Assembly: GCA_900544465.1 (NCBI GenBank)
Contig: UQVT01000028.1
Span: 1 to 15,033 of the forward strand
Length of the DNA: 15,033 nucleotides
From: an uncultured Collinsella sp.
GTDB lineage: Bacteria > Actinomycetota > Coriobacteriia > Coriobacteriales > Coriobacteriaceae
Direction: 5' to 3'
Shown: piece after piece, positions 6,557 through 13,351 of the stretch
How positions within the stretch are numbered: position 1 is the stretch's first letter
How the letters are laid out: each line of letters opens with the position of its first letter
Program-made: the position numbers and the translations under genes
Notes under the pieces: model-generated
Database searches by the model: none
What the model saw: only the letters and a program-made list of their open reading frames with translations
Told to the model about the DNA's origin: nothing

Positions 6557-6589
6557 AAAAAACAGAGCCGCCCGTATCGGGCGGCTCTG
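6557..6589 (-). terminator. Rho-independent terminator of the suf operon
   Basis: CAGAGCCGCCCG (6563-6574) pairs perfectly with CGGGCGGCTCTG (6578-6589) around a three-base loop, followed on the minus strand by six T. It lies 30 bases after the sufU stop codon. Confidence 0.94.
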
Positions 6590-6619
6590 CAATCAAAAAC
6601 CTTGGATTCGGGGCATACG

Positions 6620-7054
6620 CTACTGGTTAGCTTGCCCCTCGAGCATGCCGTCGAGGGTGCGCCAGGCGAGCTCGGCGCATTTGACGCGGGCGGGCATGTG
6701 CGAAATGTCCTGGAGCTGGGCGGCCTCGTCCAAATCTTCCAGGTCTTCCTCGGAGAGCTGCTCGCCGCGGATCATGGCCAGGAAAAGCCCTGCCAGGCGA
6801 CGAGCCTCCTCGACCGTCTCGCCGGTGATGAGGTCGGCCATGATGTCGGCGCTGGCCTGGCTGATGGCGCAGCCGTGCCCGGTAAACGAGGCCTCCTCGA
6901 TCACGCCGTTCTCGACGCGCAGCTGCAAGGTGAGTTCGTCACCGCAGCTGGGGTTGATGCCGTCGTGCTCGTGCGTGGGAGCGTCCATCTCGTACTTATA
7001 GTCGGGGTGCGAGTTGTGCTCCATAAATGTGGTGGAGGTGTACAGATTACCCAT
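6620..7054 (-). CDS. sufU: SufU, sulfur-acceptor/zinc protein for SufS
   Basis: This 144-residue protein has an IscU-like fold signature. NPSCGDELTLQL carries C37 and D39, GHGCAISQASADIM carries C62, and C126 lies in MPARVKCAELAW. In characterised SufU these three cysteines and the aspartate bind zinc. SufU then takes persulfide sulfur from SufS. The start at 7054 has a GGAG about eight bases upstream and overlaps the end of sufS by eight bases, which suggests translational coupling. The in-frame extension to 7240 lies inside sufS in another frame and is rejected. It is the last gene of the operon, followed by the terminator. No sufE is present, in line with SufU being the partner. Confidence 0.93.
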   Translation of the reverse strand: MGNLYTSTTFMEHNSHPDYKYEMDAPTHEHDGINPSCGDELTLQLRVENGVIEEASFTGHGCAISQASADIMADLITGETVEEARRLAGLFLAMIRGEQLSEEDLEDLDEAAQLQDISHMPARVKCAELAWRTLDGMLEGQANQ

Positions 7055-8372
7055 TGAACGTGCTCCAAACGTGATGCAGACCGGCGATGAACTTGTCAAT
7101 GTCGGCCTTGTCGTTGTAGAAGGCCACGCTGGCGCGGCAGCAGGCAAGGTTCTCGACGCCCAGCCAGGTGAGCAGCGGCTGTGCGCAGTGGTGACCGGCG
7201 CGGATGCAGACGCCGTCCATGTCCATGATGCTCGCGACATCGTGCGGGTGGATACCCTTGACGTTAAAGCTCACGACGCCATGGTGATTGTCCCAATAGA
7301 TGGAGCCGATGATCTGGACAAAGTCGAGCTGCATGAGCTCGCCCATCAGATAGTGGACGAGCGCCTGCTCGCGGGCCTGGATGTTCTCATAGCCCACCGT
7401 GTTGACCAGGTAATCGAGAGCCGCACCCGTGGCGAAGATGCCGGCGGCGTCCTGCGTGCCGGCTTCGAACTTCTCGGGGACGGGCGCCCAGATGGCGTCC
7501 TGCTCGGTGACCGAATCGATCATTTCGCCGCCGGTGAGCATGGGCGGCATGGCGTTGAGCAGGTCCATCTTGCCCCACAGCACGCCGATGCCCATGGGCC
7601 CCATGGCCTTGTGCGCGCTAAAGGCGAAGAAGTCGGCGCCAAGGTCGGCCACATTAACGGGCATGTGCGGCAGCGACTGTGCGCCGTCGACGACCAGGTA
7701 GCCACCGTACTTGTGCACGAGTTTGCCGAGGTTCTTGACCGGGTTCTCGACGCCCAGCACGTTGGAGACCTGACCCACGGCCAGAATCTTAGTCTTGGGG
7801 CCCACCTTGGCAAGAACTTCCTCGGTGGTGAGCTGACCGGTCTTGGTGGGGTAGAGGTAGACGAGCTTGGCGCCGGTCGCGCGGCAGACTTGCTGCCACG
7901 GGATCAGGTTGGAGTGGTGCTCCATGATGGTGATGACGACCTCGTCGCCGGGCTCCAGCACCGTGGGCGCAAAACTCTTGGCGACCAGGTTGAGCGACTC
8001 GCTCGTGTTGCGGGTGAAGACGACCTCGTTGGCCTGGGCGGCGCCGATGAGGTCGGCGATCTGCTGACGCACCTTTGCGATGGCCTCGGTGGCCTCGACG
8101 GACAGCGAGTACAGGCCGCGCAGGGGGTTGGCGTTCATGCGCTGGTAGAAGTCACGCTCGGCGTCGAGCACGCAGGCGGGGCGCTGCGCGGTGGCCGCGC
8201 TATCGAGGAAGGCGATCTCGGGGTGCTGCTGGAACAGCGGGAACTGCGCCTTGTAGGGATTGGTCTCGATGTCGACGGTAGGCCAGCCGCGCGAGGCCTC
8301 GTCGCTGGCGTCGAGTTCCATGGGCTCGGGGGCAGTACAGGTATCGCATTTAACGTGCTCGGTGTCGATCAT
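7047..8372 (-). CDS. sufS: SufS cysteine desulfurase
   Basis: This 441-residue PLP enzyme removes sulfur from cysteine to form a persulfide for cluster assembly. FLDSAATAQRP marks the usual N-terminus. VVDGAQSLPH carries the cofactor aspartate (D229), and FSAHKAMGPMG carries the PLP lysine (K255). RAGHHCAQPLL carries the catalytic cysteine (C396) in the short, class II type loop. The protein is some 30-35 residues longer at the N-terminus than typical SufS. The extra piece contains CDTC (C9, C12) and is rich in acidic residues. The start is firm: its ATG overlaps the sufD stop as ATGA and has GAGGAGGAG upstream. Confidence 0.96.
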   Translation of the reverse strand: MIDTEHVKCDTCTAPEPMELDASDEASRGWPTVDIETNPYKAQFPLFQQHPEIAFLDSAATAQRPACVLDAERDFYQRMNANPLRGLYSLSVEATEAIAKVRQQIADLIGAAQANEVVFTRNTSESLNLVAKSFAPTVLEPGDEVVITIMEHHSNLIPWQQVCRATGAKLVYLYPTKTGQLTTEEVLAKVGPKTKILAVGQVSNVLGVENPVKNLGKLVHKYGGYLVVDGAQSLPHMPVNVADLGADFFAFSAHKAMGPMGIGVLWGKMDLLNAMPPMLTGGEMIDSVTEQDAIWAPVPEKFEAGTQDAAGIFATGAALDYLVNTVGYENIQAREQALVHYLMGELMQLDFVQIIGSIYWDNHHGVVSFNVKGIHPHDVASIMDMDGVCIRAGHHCAQPLLTWLGVENLACCRASVAFYNDKADIDKFIAGLHHVWSTFNG

Positions 8373-9640
8373 GCGAGCTCCTCCTCAAAGTTATCGATCA
8401 AGTTGTTGCCCAGGCGGACGACGGCGGCGCGGGTGCGCTCATCGGTGGCGGAAAGCGCAGCGTCCTCCAGCTTGGCGCGGATGAACAGGTCCTCGGCGGC
8501 GTTTTGGTCAAGGCCGCGGCAGGCGAGGTAGAACAGCTGCTCGTCGCGGACGTGGCCGATGGTGGCGCCGTGGTTGCCAGCGACGTCGTCCTCGTCGCAG
8601 AGGATGACGGGGACGGTTTTGTTGTCGACGCCCTTGTTGGCGAGCAGCACGGTCTCGCGCTCGGTGCCGGTTGCGCCCTTGCAGCCGTGCACGAGGTCGA
8701 TGGTGCCGCGGTAGACCTTCTTGGACGTGCCAGTCAGCACGCCGTTGGCGTCGATCTCGCACTCGGTCTTACGACCGCGGTGGCGCAGCTCGTAGTTAAA
8801 GTCGCGCACCTGTTCGCGGGCACCTAGGTAATCGGTATCGATGGTCACTTTGGCGGTGTCGCCCAGCAGATCGCCGGCGAGGCCGGTGGCGCTGGCACCG
8901 GCACCCAGGACGGTGTGCTGCACGTTGACGCGCGCGCCCTCGTCTAGGAATAGACCGGTGTCATCGAGTGCGATCCAGCTGTCATCGAGCGTCTGTGTGC
9001 AGGTCACGTTGACGGTGGCGTACTCGTGAGCGCACACGCGCAGCACGGAGCCCACGACGCCTTGGCCGCTGACGGGGGAGTCCAGGGCTAGAGCGAGGTC
9101 GAGCGTTGCCTGCGGACGGGCGACGACATCGATAGCGGCGATGGCCGCCGCCGCGTCGGCGCCACTCACGCGCACGGTAACCGTGGCGTGCTGGTATGCG
9201 GGCACATCGATGACGATGCACTTGGTGGCGTGGTCGATCAGATAGGTGCAGGCAGCCTCGCCCATGCCGGTCTCGAAGGCTTCGGCAGGGGAGAGCTCCT
9301 CCTCGAGCTTGATAGCGCCGGCCTGGTAGACGGAGGCGGCGGGCACGTCGAGCTCGGTCTCGGGCGTGATGCGGGCGCGGTCGGCGGCGTCGCCGGGGGC
9401 GGAGGCACGGCGCTCGGGGAAGCGCTCGGCCATGGCGTCCATGGCGGTATCGAAGGCGTCGGCCGTGCCAGCAAACTGCTCTTCCAAGCCCTCAACCTCA
9501 ACGGCCTCGGCGGGAGCGGCGGAAAGCTCGTCCGAAAGCTCGAGCTTGGTCTGGTTCATTTTGAGCCAGCCCCAAGTTGCTGCCGGCATCGCATTAACCT
9601 GCTCGAGCGTGGTAGCAGCGGTGTTGGTTTCCTGTTTCAT
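8369..9640 (-). CDS. sufD: SufD, iron-sulfur assembly scaffold subunit
   Basis: The 423-residue product has the SufB/SufD C-terminal beta-helix core, with RGTIDLVHGCKGATG and VAGNHGATIGHVRDEQLFYLACRGL. H357 in GNHGATIG corresponds by motif to the histidine of E. coli SufD (H360) needed for cluster formation with SufB. The N-terminal 200 residues are Ala/Glu-rich and much less conserved, as is usual for SufD. SufB, SufC and SufD form a cytoplasmic complex. Its ATG shares one base with the sufB stop (TAATG), and the ribosome site GGAAGGAG lies in the end of sufB. Confidence 0.93.
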   Translation of the reverse strand: MKQETNTAATTLEQVNAMPAATWGWLKMNQTKLELSDELSAAPAEAVEVEGLEEQFAGTADAFDTAMDAMAERFPERRASAPGDAADRARITPETELDVPAASVYQAGAIKLEEELSPAEAFETGMGEAACTYLIDHATKCIVIDVPAYQHATVTVRVSGADAAAAIAAIDVVARPQATLDLALALDSPVSGQGVVGSVLRVCAHEYATVNVTCTQTLDDSWIALDDTGLFLDEGARVNVQHTVLGAGASATGLAGDLLGDTAKVTIDTDYLGAREQVRDFNYELRHRGRKTECEIDANGVLTGTSKKVYRGTIDLVHGCKGATGTERETVLLANKGVDNKTVPVILCDEDDVAGNHGATIGHVRDEQLFYLACRGLDQNAAEDLFIRAKLEDAALSATDERTRAAVVRLGNNLIDNFEEELA

Positions 9641-11052
9641 TATCCGATCGCTCCTTCCATCTCCAGCTTGATCAGGTTGTTCATCTCGACGGCGTACTCA
9701 AGCGGCAGCTCCTTGGAGACCGGGTTGGCAAAGCCGTTGACGATCATGGTGCGGGCCTCTTCCTCCGAGATGCCGCGGCTCATCAGGTAGAACACCTTGT
9801 CGTCGCCGATGCGGCCGATGGTGGCCTCGTGGCCGATGTCGACGTTCTTGGCGCGGATGTCCATGGCCGGAATAGTGTCGGAGCGGCTCTGGTCGTCGAG
9901 CATGAGCGACTGGCAGCTCACGGTTGCCTTGGAGCCCTCGGCCTTGGGCGTGGCCACGATAGAGCTGCGGAAGGTCTGGATACCGCCGCTCTTAGAGATG
10001 CCCTTGGTCTCGACGGTTGCCGAGGTATCGGGTGCGTTGAGCACGACCTTGCAGCCGGTGTCGAGGTTTTGACCGGCGCCGGCAAAGGTGATGCCGGTAA
10101 AGCTCGAGCGGGCGCGGCGGCCGTTGAGCACGCTCATGGGGTAGAGGTAGCCCACGTGGCTGCCGAAGGAGCCACTGATCCACTCGATGTCGCCGTCCTC
10201 GTCCACGCGCGCACGCTTGGTGTTGAGGTTGTACATGTTCTTGGACCAGTTCTCGATGGTCGAGTAGCGCAGGTGCGCACGCTTGCCCACAAAGAGCTCC
10301 ACAGCGCCGGCGTGGAGGTTGGCCACGTTGTACTTGGGCGCGGAGCAACCCTCGATAAAGTGCAGGTCGGCATCGTCCTCGACGATGATGAGCGTGTGCT
10401 CAAACTGGCCGGCGCCCTTGGCGTTAAGGCGGAAGTAGCTCTGCAGCGGGAAGTCCAACTTGGTGCCCTTGGGAACGTAGACAAACGAGCCGCCCGACCA
10501 CACGGCGCCGTGCAGGGCCGCAAACTTGTGGTCGGTGGGCGGGATGAGCGTCATGAATTTCTCGTGGATGAGCGGCTCCCACTGCGGATCGTGCAGGGCT
10601 TCCTCAATACCGGAGTAGACGATGCCCATCTTGGACGCCGTGTCCTGCATGTTGTGGTAGACCAGCTCGGAGTCGTACTGCGCGCCGACGCCCGCCAGGT
10701 AGCTGCGCTCGGCCTCGGGGATGCCCAAGCGCTCAAAGGTGTTCTTGATGTCGTCGGGCACCGACTCCCAGTCGTGCTTTTGGTCGGTGTTGGGCTTGAC
10801 GTAGGTGACGATGTTGTCCATGTCCAGGCCCTCGATGGAGGGGCCCCACGTCGGGTCGGGAAAACGATTGAAGATCTCGAGGGACTTTAAGCGCAGGTCG
10901 AGCATCCACTGCGGCTCGTCCTTCTTGGCGCTGATCTCGCGCACGATGTCGGGCGTGATGCCGGCGTCGAGGCGCTCGAATCCCTCCTCGCCATAGGTGA
11001 AGTCGTAGAGGCTGCGGTCGATGTCCGCGACCTCGGTGCGGTTCTTGGCCAT
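9640..11052 (-). CDS. sufB: SufB, iron-sulfur assembly scaffold subunit
   Basis: The 470-residue protein is a standard-length SufB. It has DPTWGPSIEGLDMD near the N-terminus, HGAVWSGGSFVYVPKG in the middle and IEGCSAPKYNVANLHAG after that. In the C-terminal core, ATVSCQSLMLDD carries C380 and HEATIGRIGDDKVFYLMSRG carries E409. These two are 29 residues apart, the same spacing as the cluster-building Cys405 and Glu434 of E. coli SufB. It forms the scaffold with SufD and SufC. The start at 11052 has AAAGGGGCG upstream, and the gap from the sufC stop is 12 bases. Confidence 0.97.
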   Translation of the reverse strand: MAKNRTEVADIDRSLYDFTYGEEGFERLDAGITPDIVREISAKKDEPQWMLDLRLKSLEIFNRFPDPTWGPSIEGLDMDNIVTYVKPNTDQKHDWESVPDDIKNTFERLGIPEAERSYLAGVGAQYDSELVYHNMQDTASKMGIVYSGIEEALHDPQWEPLIHEKFMTLIPPTDHKFAALHGAVWSGGSFVYVPKGTKLDFPLQSYFRLNAKGAGQFEHTLIIVEDDADLHFIEGCSAPKYNVANLHAGAVELFVGKRAHLRYSTIENWSKNMYNLNTKRARVDEDGDIEWISGSFGSHVGYLYPMSVLNGRRARSSFTGITFAGAGQNLDTGCKVVLNAPDTSATVETKGISKSGGIQTFRSSIVATPKAEGSKATVSCQSLMLDDQSRSDTIPAMDIRAKNVDIGHEATIGRIGDDKVFYLMSRGISEEEARTMIVNGFANPVSKELPLEYAVEMNNLIKLEMEGAIG

Positions 11053-11064
11053 TGCGTCGCCCCT

Positions 11065-11865
11065 TTACGCCTGCTGCTCGGCAACGGCGGACTCGGCCTG
11101 GGCGCGCTGCTCGGCGGCCTCGCGCTCGAAGGTCTCAAAGCCGTTCTTGTCGATCCAGGGGATCAGCGAGGCGTCGTCCTCGCGTACGATGTGGCCCTTG
11201 ACCATAACGTGGACGCGGTCGACATCCAGGTGCTCCAGGATACGCGTGTTGTGCGTGATGATGAGCATGGAGCCGTCGCAACTCTTGCGGTAGGCGTCCA
11301 TGCCGTGGCTGACGGTGGAAAGGGCGTCGACGTCCAGGCCGGAGTCGGTTTCGTCCAGGATGGCGAGCTTGGGCTGCAGCAGCAGAAGCTGGAGCATCTC
11401 GACCTTCTTCTTCTCGCCGCCCGAGAAGCCCACGCCCAGCTCACGGTTGAGGTAGGCGGTGTCCATGTTGAGCTCGGCCGCGAGCTCCTTGACGCGACGG
11501 CGGAACTCCTTGCCCTTCATCTCCAGGCCGGGGCGGCCAGCGATGCTGGCACGCAAAAAGCTCGACAGCGGCACGCCCGGGATCTCGACCGGGGCCTGGA
11601 AGCTCAGAAACAGGCCGGCGCGCGAACGCTTGTCGGTGGTGAGCTCGGTGATGTCCTGGCCGTCAAAGACGATGCGGCCGTCGTTGACGGTATAGACGGA
11701 GTCGCCCATGACCAGGTGGCCGAGGGTGGACTTGCCGGCGCCGTTGGGGCCCATCAGCACGTGGGTCTCACCGGCGGCGACGTTGAGGTTGACATTGTGG
11801 AGGATGGTCTTCTCGTCCACGGAGGCGGTGAGACCATCGATGGAAAGCAGCGGATTTGCGCTCAT
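11065..11865 (-). CDS. sufC: SufC, ABC-type ATPase of the SUF complex
   Basis: This 266-residue ATPase has Walker A GPNGAGKST (39-47), a Q-loop at Q90, signature FSGGEKKK (from 147), Walker B LAILDETDSGLD (167-178) and the H-loop histidine in ITHN (H205). ETDSGLD is the form usual in SufC. It powers SufBCD and has no membrane partner. The start chosen is the ATG at 11863-11865, preceded by GAGGG. An ATG ten codons earlier is in frame but has no ribosome site. It is the first gene of the operon, opposite the Rrf2 regulator. Confidence 0.96.
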   Translation of the reverse strand: MSANPLLSIDGLTASVDEKTILHNVNLNVAAGETHVLMGPNGAGKSTLGHLVMGDSVYTVNDGRIVFDGQDITELTTDKRSRAGLFLSFQAPVEIPGVPLSSFLRASIAGRPGLEMKGKEFRRRVKELAAELNMDTAYLNRELGVGFSGGEKKKVEMLQLLLLQPKLAILDETDSGLDVDALSTVSHGMDAYRKSCDGSMLIITHNTRILEHLDVDRVHVMVKGHIVREDDASLIPWIDKNGFETFEREAAEQRAQAESAVAEQQA

Positions 11866-11929
11866 GCTGTCCCTCTCTGTATATGGTGTACTCATAGGTG
11901 TACTAAACCCTAGGAATCTTCTCGGAATA

Positions 11930-11957
11930 AAGTTACTATGGGTTCGGCGTTAGTCAA
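11930..11957 (-). promoter_or_regulatory. sufC: Candidate suf operon promoter
   Basis: On the minus strand TTGACT (11952-11957) is a five-of-six -35 box. It is followed by a 16-base spacer and TAACTT (11930-11935), a weak -10. It would start transcription about 60 bases before the sufC start codon. A weak -10 would fit a regulated promoter. No other good pair is seen in this gap. Confidence 0.5.
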
Positions 11958-11973
11958 GGGAAAACCCGACTAA
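11950..11973. promoter_or_regulatory. Inverted repeat covering the suf -35 box
   Basis: TTAGTC (11950-11955) is the reverse complement of GACTAA (11968-11973), and GGG/CCC pair inside around AAAA. It overlaps the -35 box TTGACT, so it could be a repressor site or just chance. Confidence 0.35.
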
Positions 11974-11994
11974 TCCACTCGACTTTTCTAGATG

Positions 11995-12069
11995 TGGGAC
12001 AAAATAACAAGGTTTGTTTGTCCCACTTACTTAAGATTTGGGACAAACAGACCTGGTTATGTTGTCCCA
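11995..12069. promoter_or_regulatory. Four-half-site operator array between sufC and the Rrf2 gene
   Basis: The nine-base motif TGGGACAAA, or its complement, occurs four times in alternating orientation: 11995-12003 (forward), 12017-12025 (reverse), 12039-12047 (forward) and 12061-12069 (reverse, one end base different). Each gap is exactly 13 bases, so the centres are 22 bases apart, close to two helical turns. The array ends 20 bases before the Rrf2 start codon and lies upstream of the proposed suf -35. It is most simply the binding site of the Rrf2 regulator, controlling itself and suf. Confidence 0.75.
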
Positions 12070-12089
12070 GATGCGATGGGAGGGTAGGT

Positions 12090-12521
12090 ATGCTCATTTC
12101 TTCCAAGGGCCGCTATGCCCTCCGGCTGATGATCTATATCGCGGCGCTGGGCGACGCCGAGGGCAAGATTGCCTTGCGCGAGGTTGCCGACCGTGAGCAT
12201 ATCTCACAAAAGTATTTGGAGCAGCTGGTTCGTCCGCTTATGAAGGCGGGCCTGCTTAAGAGCGTGCGCGGCAAGGGCGGCGGCTACATGATGGCCAAGG
12301 ATCCAGCCGAGGTGCGTGCCGGCGACATCCTGCGCGCCGTCGAGGGCAGCACGGCGCCCGTGGCGTGCGACGGCATCGACAACAGCTGCACCCGCAGCGA
12401 TTTGTGCTCGACCGTCAAGTTCTGGCGCGGCCTGGACGACGTGATCGAAAAGTACGTCGACGGCGTGACGTTGGCCGACCTGGCCGCCGTCCCCGAAATC
12501 AACTTTGACATTAAGCTGTAG
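12090..12521 (+). CDS. Rrf2/IscR-family iron-sulfur-sensing transcription regulator
   Basis: This 143-residue protein has the Rrf2 winged-helix domain. MLISSKGRYALRLMIYIA opens it, ISQKYLEQLVRPLMKAGLLKS is the recognition region, and VRGKGGGYMMAKDP is the wing. Three cysteines (C93, C100, C106, spacing Cx6Cx5C) sit where IscR binds a 2Fe-2S cluster (Cx5Cx5C), so cluster sensing is likely. It is divergent from suf, which points to control of suf. The start at 12090 has GGGAGGG upstream. The open frame reaches back to 11994, but that part runs through the operator array and has no ribosome site. Names used for such proteins include IscR and SufR; I do not choose one. Confidence 0.92.
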   Translation: MLISSKGRYALRLMIYIAALGDAEGKIALREVADREHISQKYLEQLVRPLMKAGLLKSVRGKGGGYMMAKDPAEVRAGDILRAVEGSTAPVACDGIDNSCTRSDLCSTVKFWRGLDDVIEKYVDGVTLADLAAVPEINFDIKL

Positions 12522-12529
12522 GGGTGCAA

Positions 12530-12817
12530 ATGGCATCTCTCGACAAGGTGTACAAGCAAATCGAAGTTTTTGCTCGGGAATGTGACGCCGAGAAGGTCGT
12601 GTTGTTTGGTTCTCGTGCTCGAGGCGACAACTTGCCCAAGAGCGATATTGACATCGCCGTAGCAGGTTGCCGGGATTTCGGCCGTTTCTCATATTTGATC
12701 GAGGAACATCTTGATACTCTTTTAGATGTAGATGTCGTCAATCTCGACGAGTCCCTATCGCAGCAATTGCTCGATGAGATTGCCAAGGATGGTGTGATTC
12801 TGTATGAAAAAATATGA
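12530..12817 (+). CDS. MNT-type minimal nucleotidyltransferase (antitoxin-like)
   Basis: The 95-residue protein carries LFGSRARGDNLPKSDIDIAV, which fits the GSx10DxD motif exactly (G27, S28, D39, D41). A further acidic DVDVVNLDE (near 66-74) could supply the third metal ligand. In HEPN/MNT toxin-antitoxin pairs, such proteins inactivate the HEPN partner by adding AMP. The ATG at 12530 follows an AGGGG ribosome site (12520-12524) that overlaps the stop codon of the Rrf2 gene, so the two are probably co-transcribed. A GTG at 12524 is possible but sits in the ribosome site. Base composition is more AT-rich than the suf genes, hinting at acquisition. Confidence 0.88.
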   Translation: MASLDKVYKQIEVFARECDAEKVVLFGSRARGDNLPKSDIDIAVAGCRDFGRFSYLIEEHLDTLLDVDVVNLDESLSQQLLDEIAKDGVILYEKI

Positions 12818-13223
12818 GAACTTTGTTAGCGCCTTGGCGAATCTTGAGGATGCGCCCAATCAGGATCTCAACAATGATTTTGTTCAGAGTGGATTGATTA
12901 ATAAGTTCAATCTTCAATTTGAACTGAGCTGGAAGCTCCTTAAGCGTCTGCTCGAGTATGAGGGCGCCACGCTTGCCGCGTCGGGGTCTCCTCGTGCCAT
13001 CTTGAAGGAGTCCTACCGATTCTACGACTTTATTGATGAGGCAGCCTGGCTGGATATGCTCAGAGACCGCAATACGAACGTCCATATCTACGACAACAAG
13101 CTCGCTCAAGATTTGATTCAGCGCATCTTGAACGTCTATATTCCCGCTTTCTGTCAGTTGAGAGACGGGCTGACGAAACGTTACGGCGAGCTTCTGTTGG
13201 CGCCCGACGACCAGTTTGTCTAA
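12804..13223 (+). CDS. HEPN-domain protein, nucleotidyltransferase substrate-binding family (toxin-like)
   Basis: This 139-residue, mostly helical protein belongs to the HI0074-like group encoded next to MNT proteins. FNLQFELSWKLLKRLLEYEG (35-54) is a typical helix. DRNTNVHIYDN contains R89-N90 and H94, the RNxxxH active site of HEPN ribonucleases, so it could cut RNA. Its start overlaps the MNT gene by 14 bases, giving translational coupling. With the upstream gene it forms a complete HEPN/MNT module. It could be a toxin with its antitoxin, or a non-toxic modifier complex, and the sequence cannot decide. Confidence 0.88.
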   Translation: MKKYENFVSALANLEDAPNQDLNNDFVQSGLINKFNLQFELSWKLLKRLLEYEGATLAASGSPRAILKESYRFYDFIDEAAWLDMLRDRNTNVHIYDNKLAQDLIQRILNVYIPAFCQLRDGLTKRYGELLLAPDDQFV

Positions 13224-13265
13224 TTCCTTAAGATTTCGCGGAGGGTTGTTGCCGTTTACCGAGGG

Positions 13266-13298
13266 GTTGTTGTGCAACAACGGGCGAGCTGCAATACT
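13266..13298 (+). promoter_or_regulatory. Inverted repeat and candidate promoter of the surface protein
   Basis: GTTGTTG (13266-13272) and CAACAAC (13275-13281) form an inverted repeat with a two-base centre. TTGTGC (13270-13275), a 17-base spacer and AATACT (13293-13298) form a fair promoter match that the repeat overlaps. GAGGGTTGTTG at 13241 is a direct copy of the left part. Control by a repressor or activator is possible. Confidence 0.35.
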
Positions 13299-13351
13299 TA
13301 TTTTTATCTTTGCAAACTGCACTTTAACTACACCAATGCAGGGAGGATCTT

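Noticed and set aside
6306..6620. Possible genes in the gap before sufU, on both strands
   Set aside because: The frames pass through the suf terminator and lack ribosome sites, and their Arg/Ala/Cys-rich products look random.
7014..8531. 505-codon open frame on the plus strand
   Set aside because: It is antisense to sufS and parts of sufU and sufD, which are certain genes. The composition is typical of a shadow frame.
9829..10890. 353-codon open frame on the plus strand
   Set aside because: It is antisense to sufB with no ribosome site and no recognisable motif.
11995..12069. Short CRISPR array
   Set aside because: The repeat unit is only nine bases, alternates in orientation and has 13-base gaps with no spacer-like behaviour, so it fits operator half-sites.
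11994..12089. Upstream extension of the Rrf2 regulator
   Set aside because: The extra 32 residues are encoded by the operator array itself, have no ribosome site, and the Rrf2 family begins at the MLISSKGRYAL methionine.
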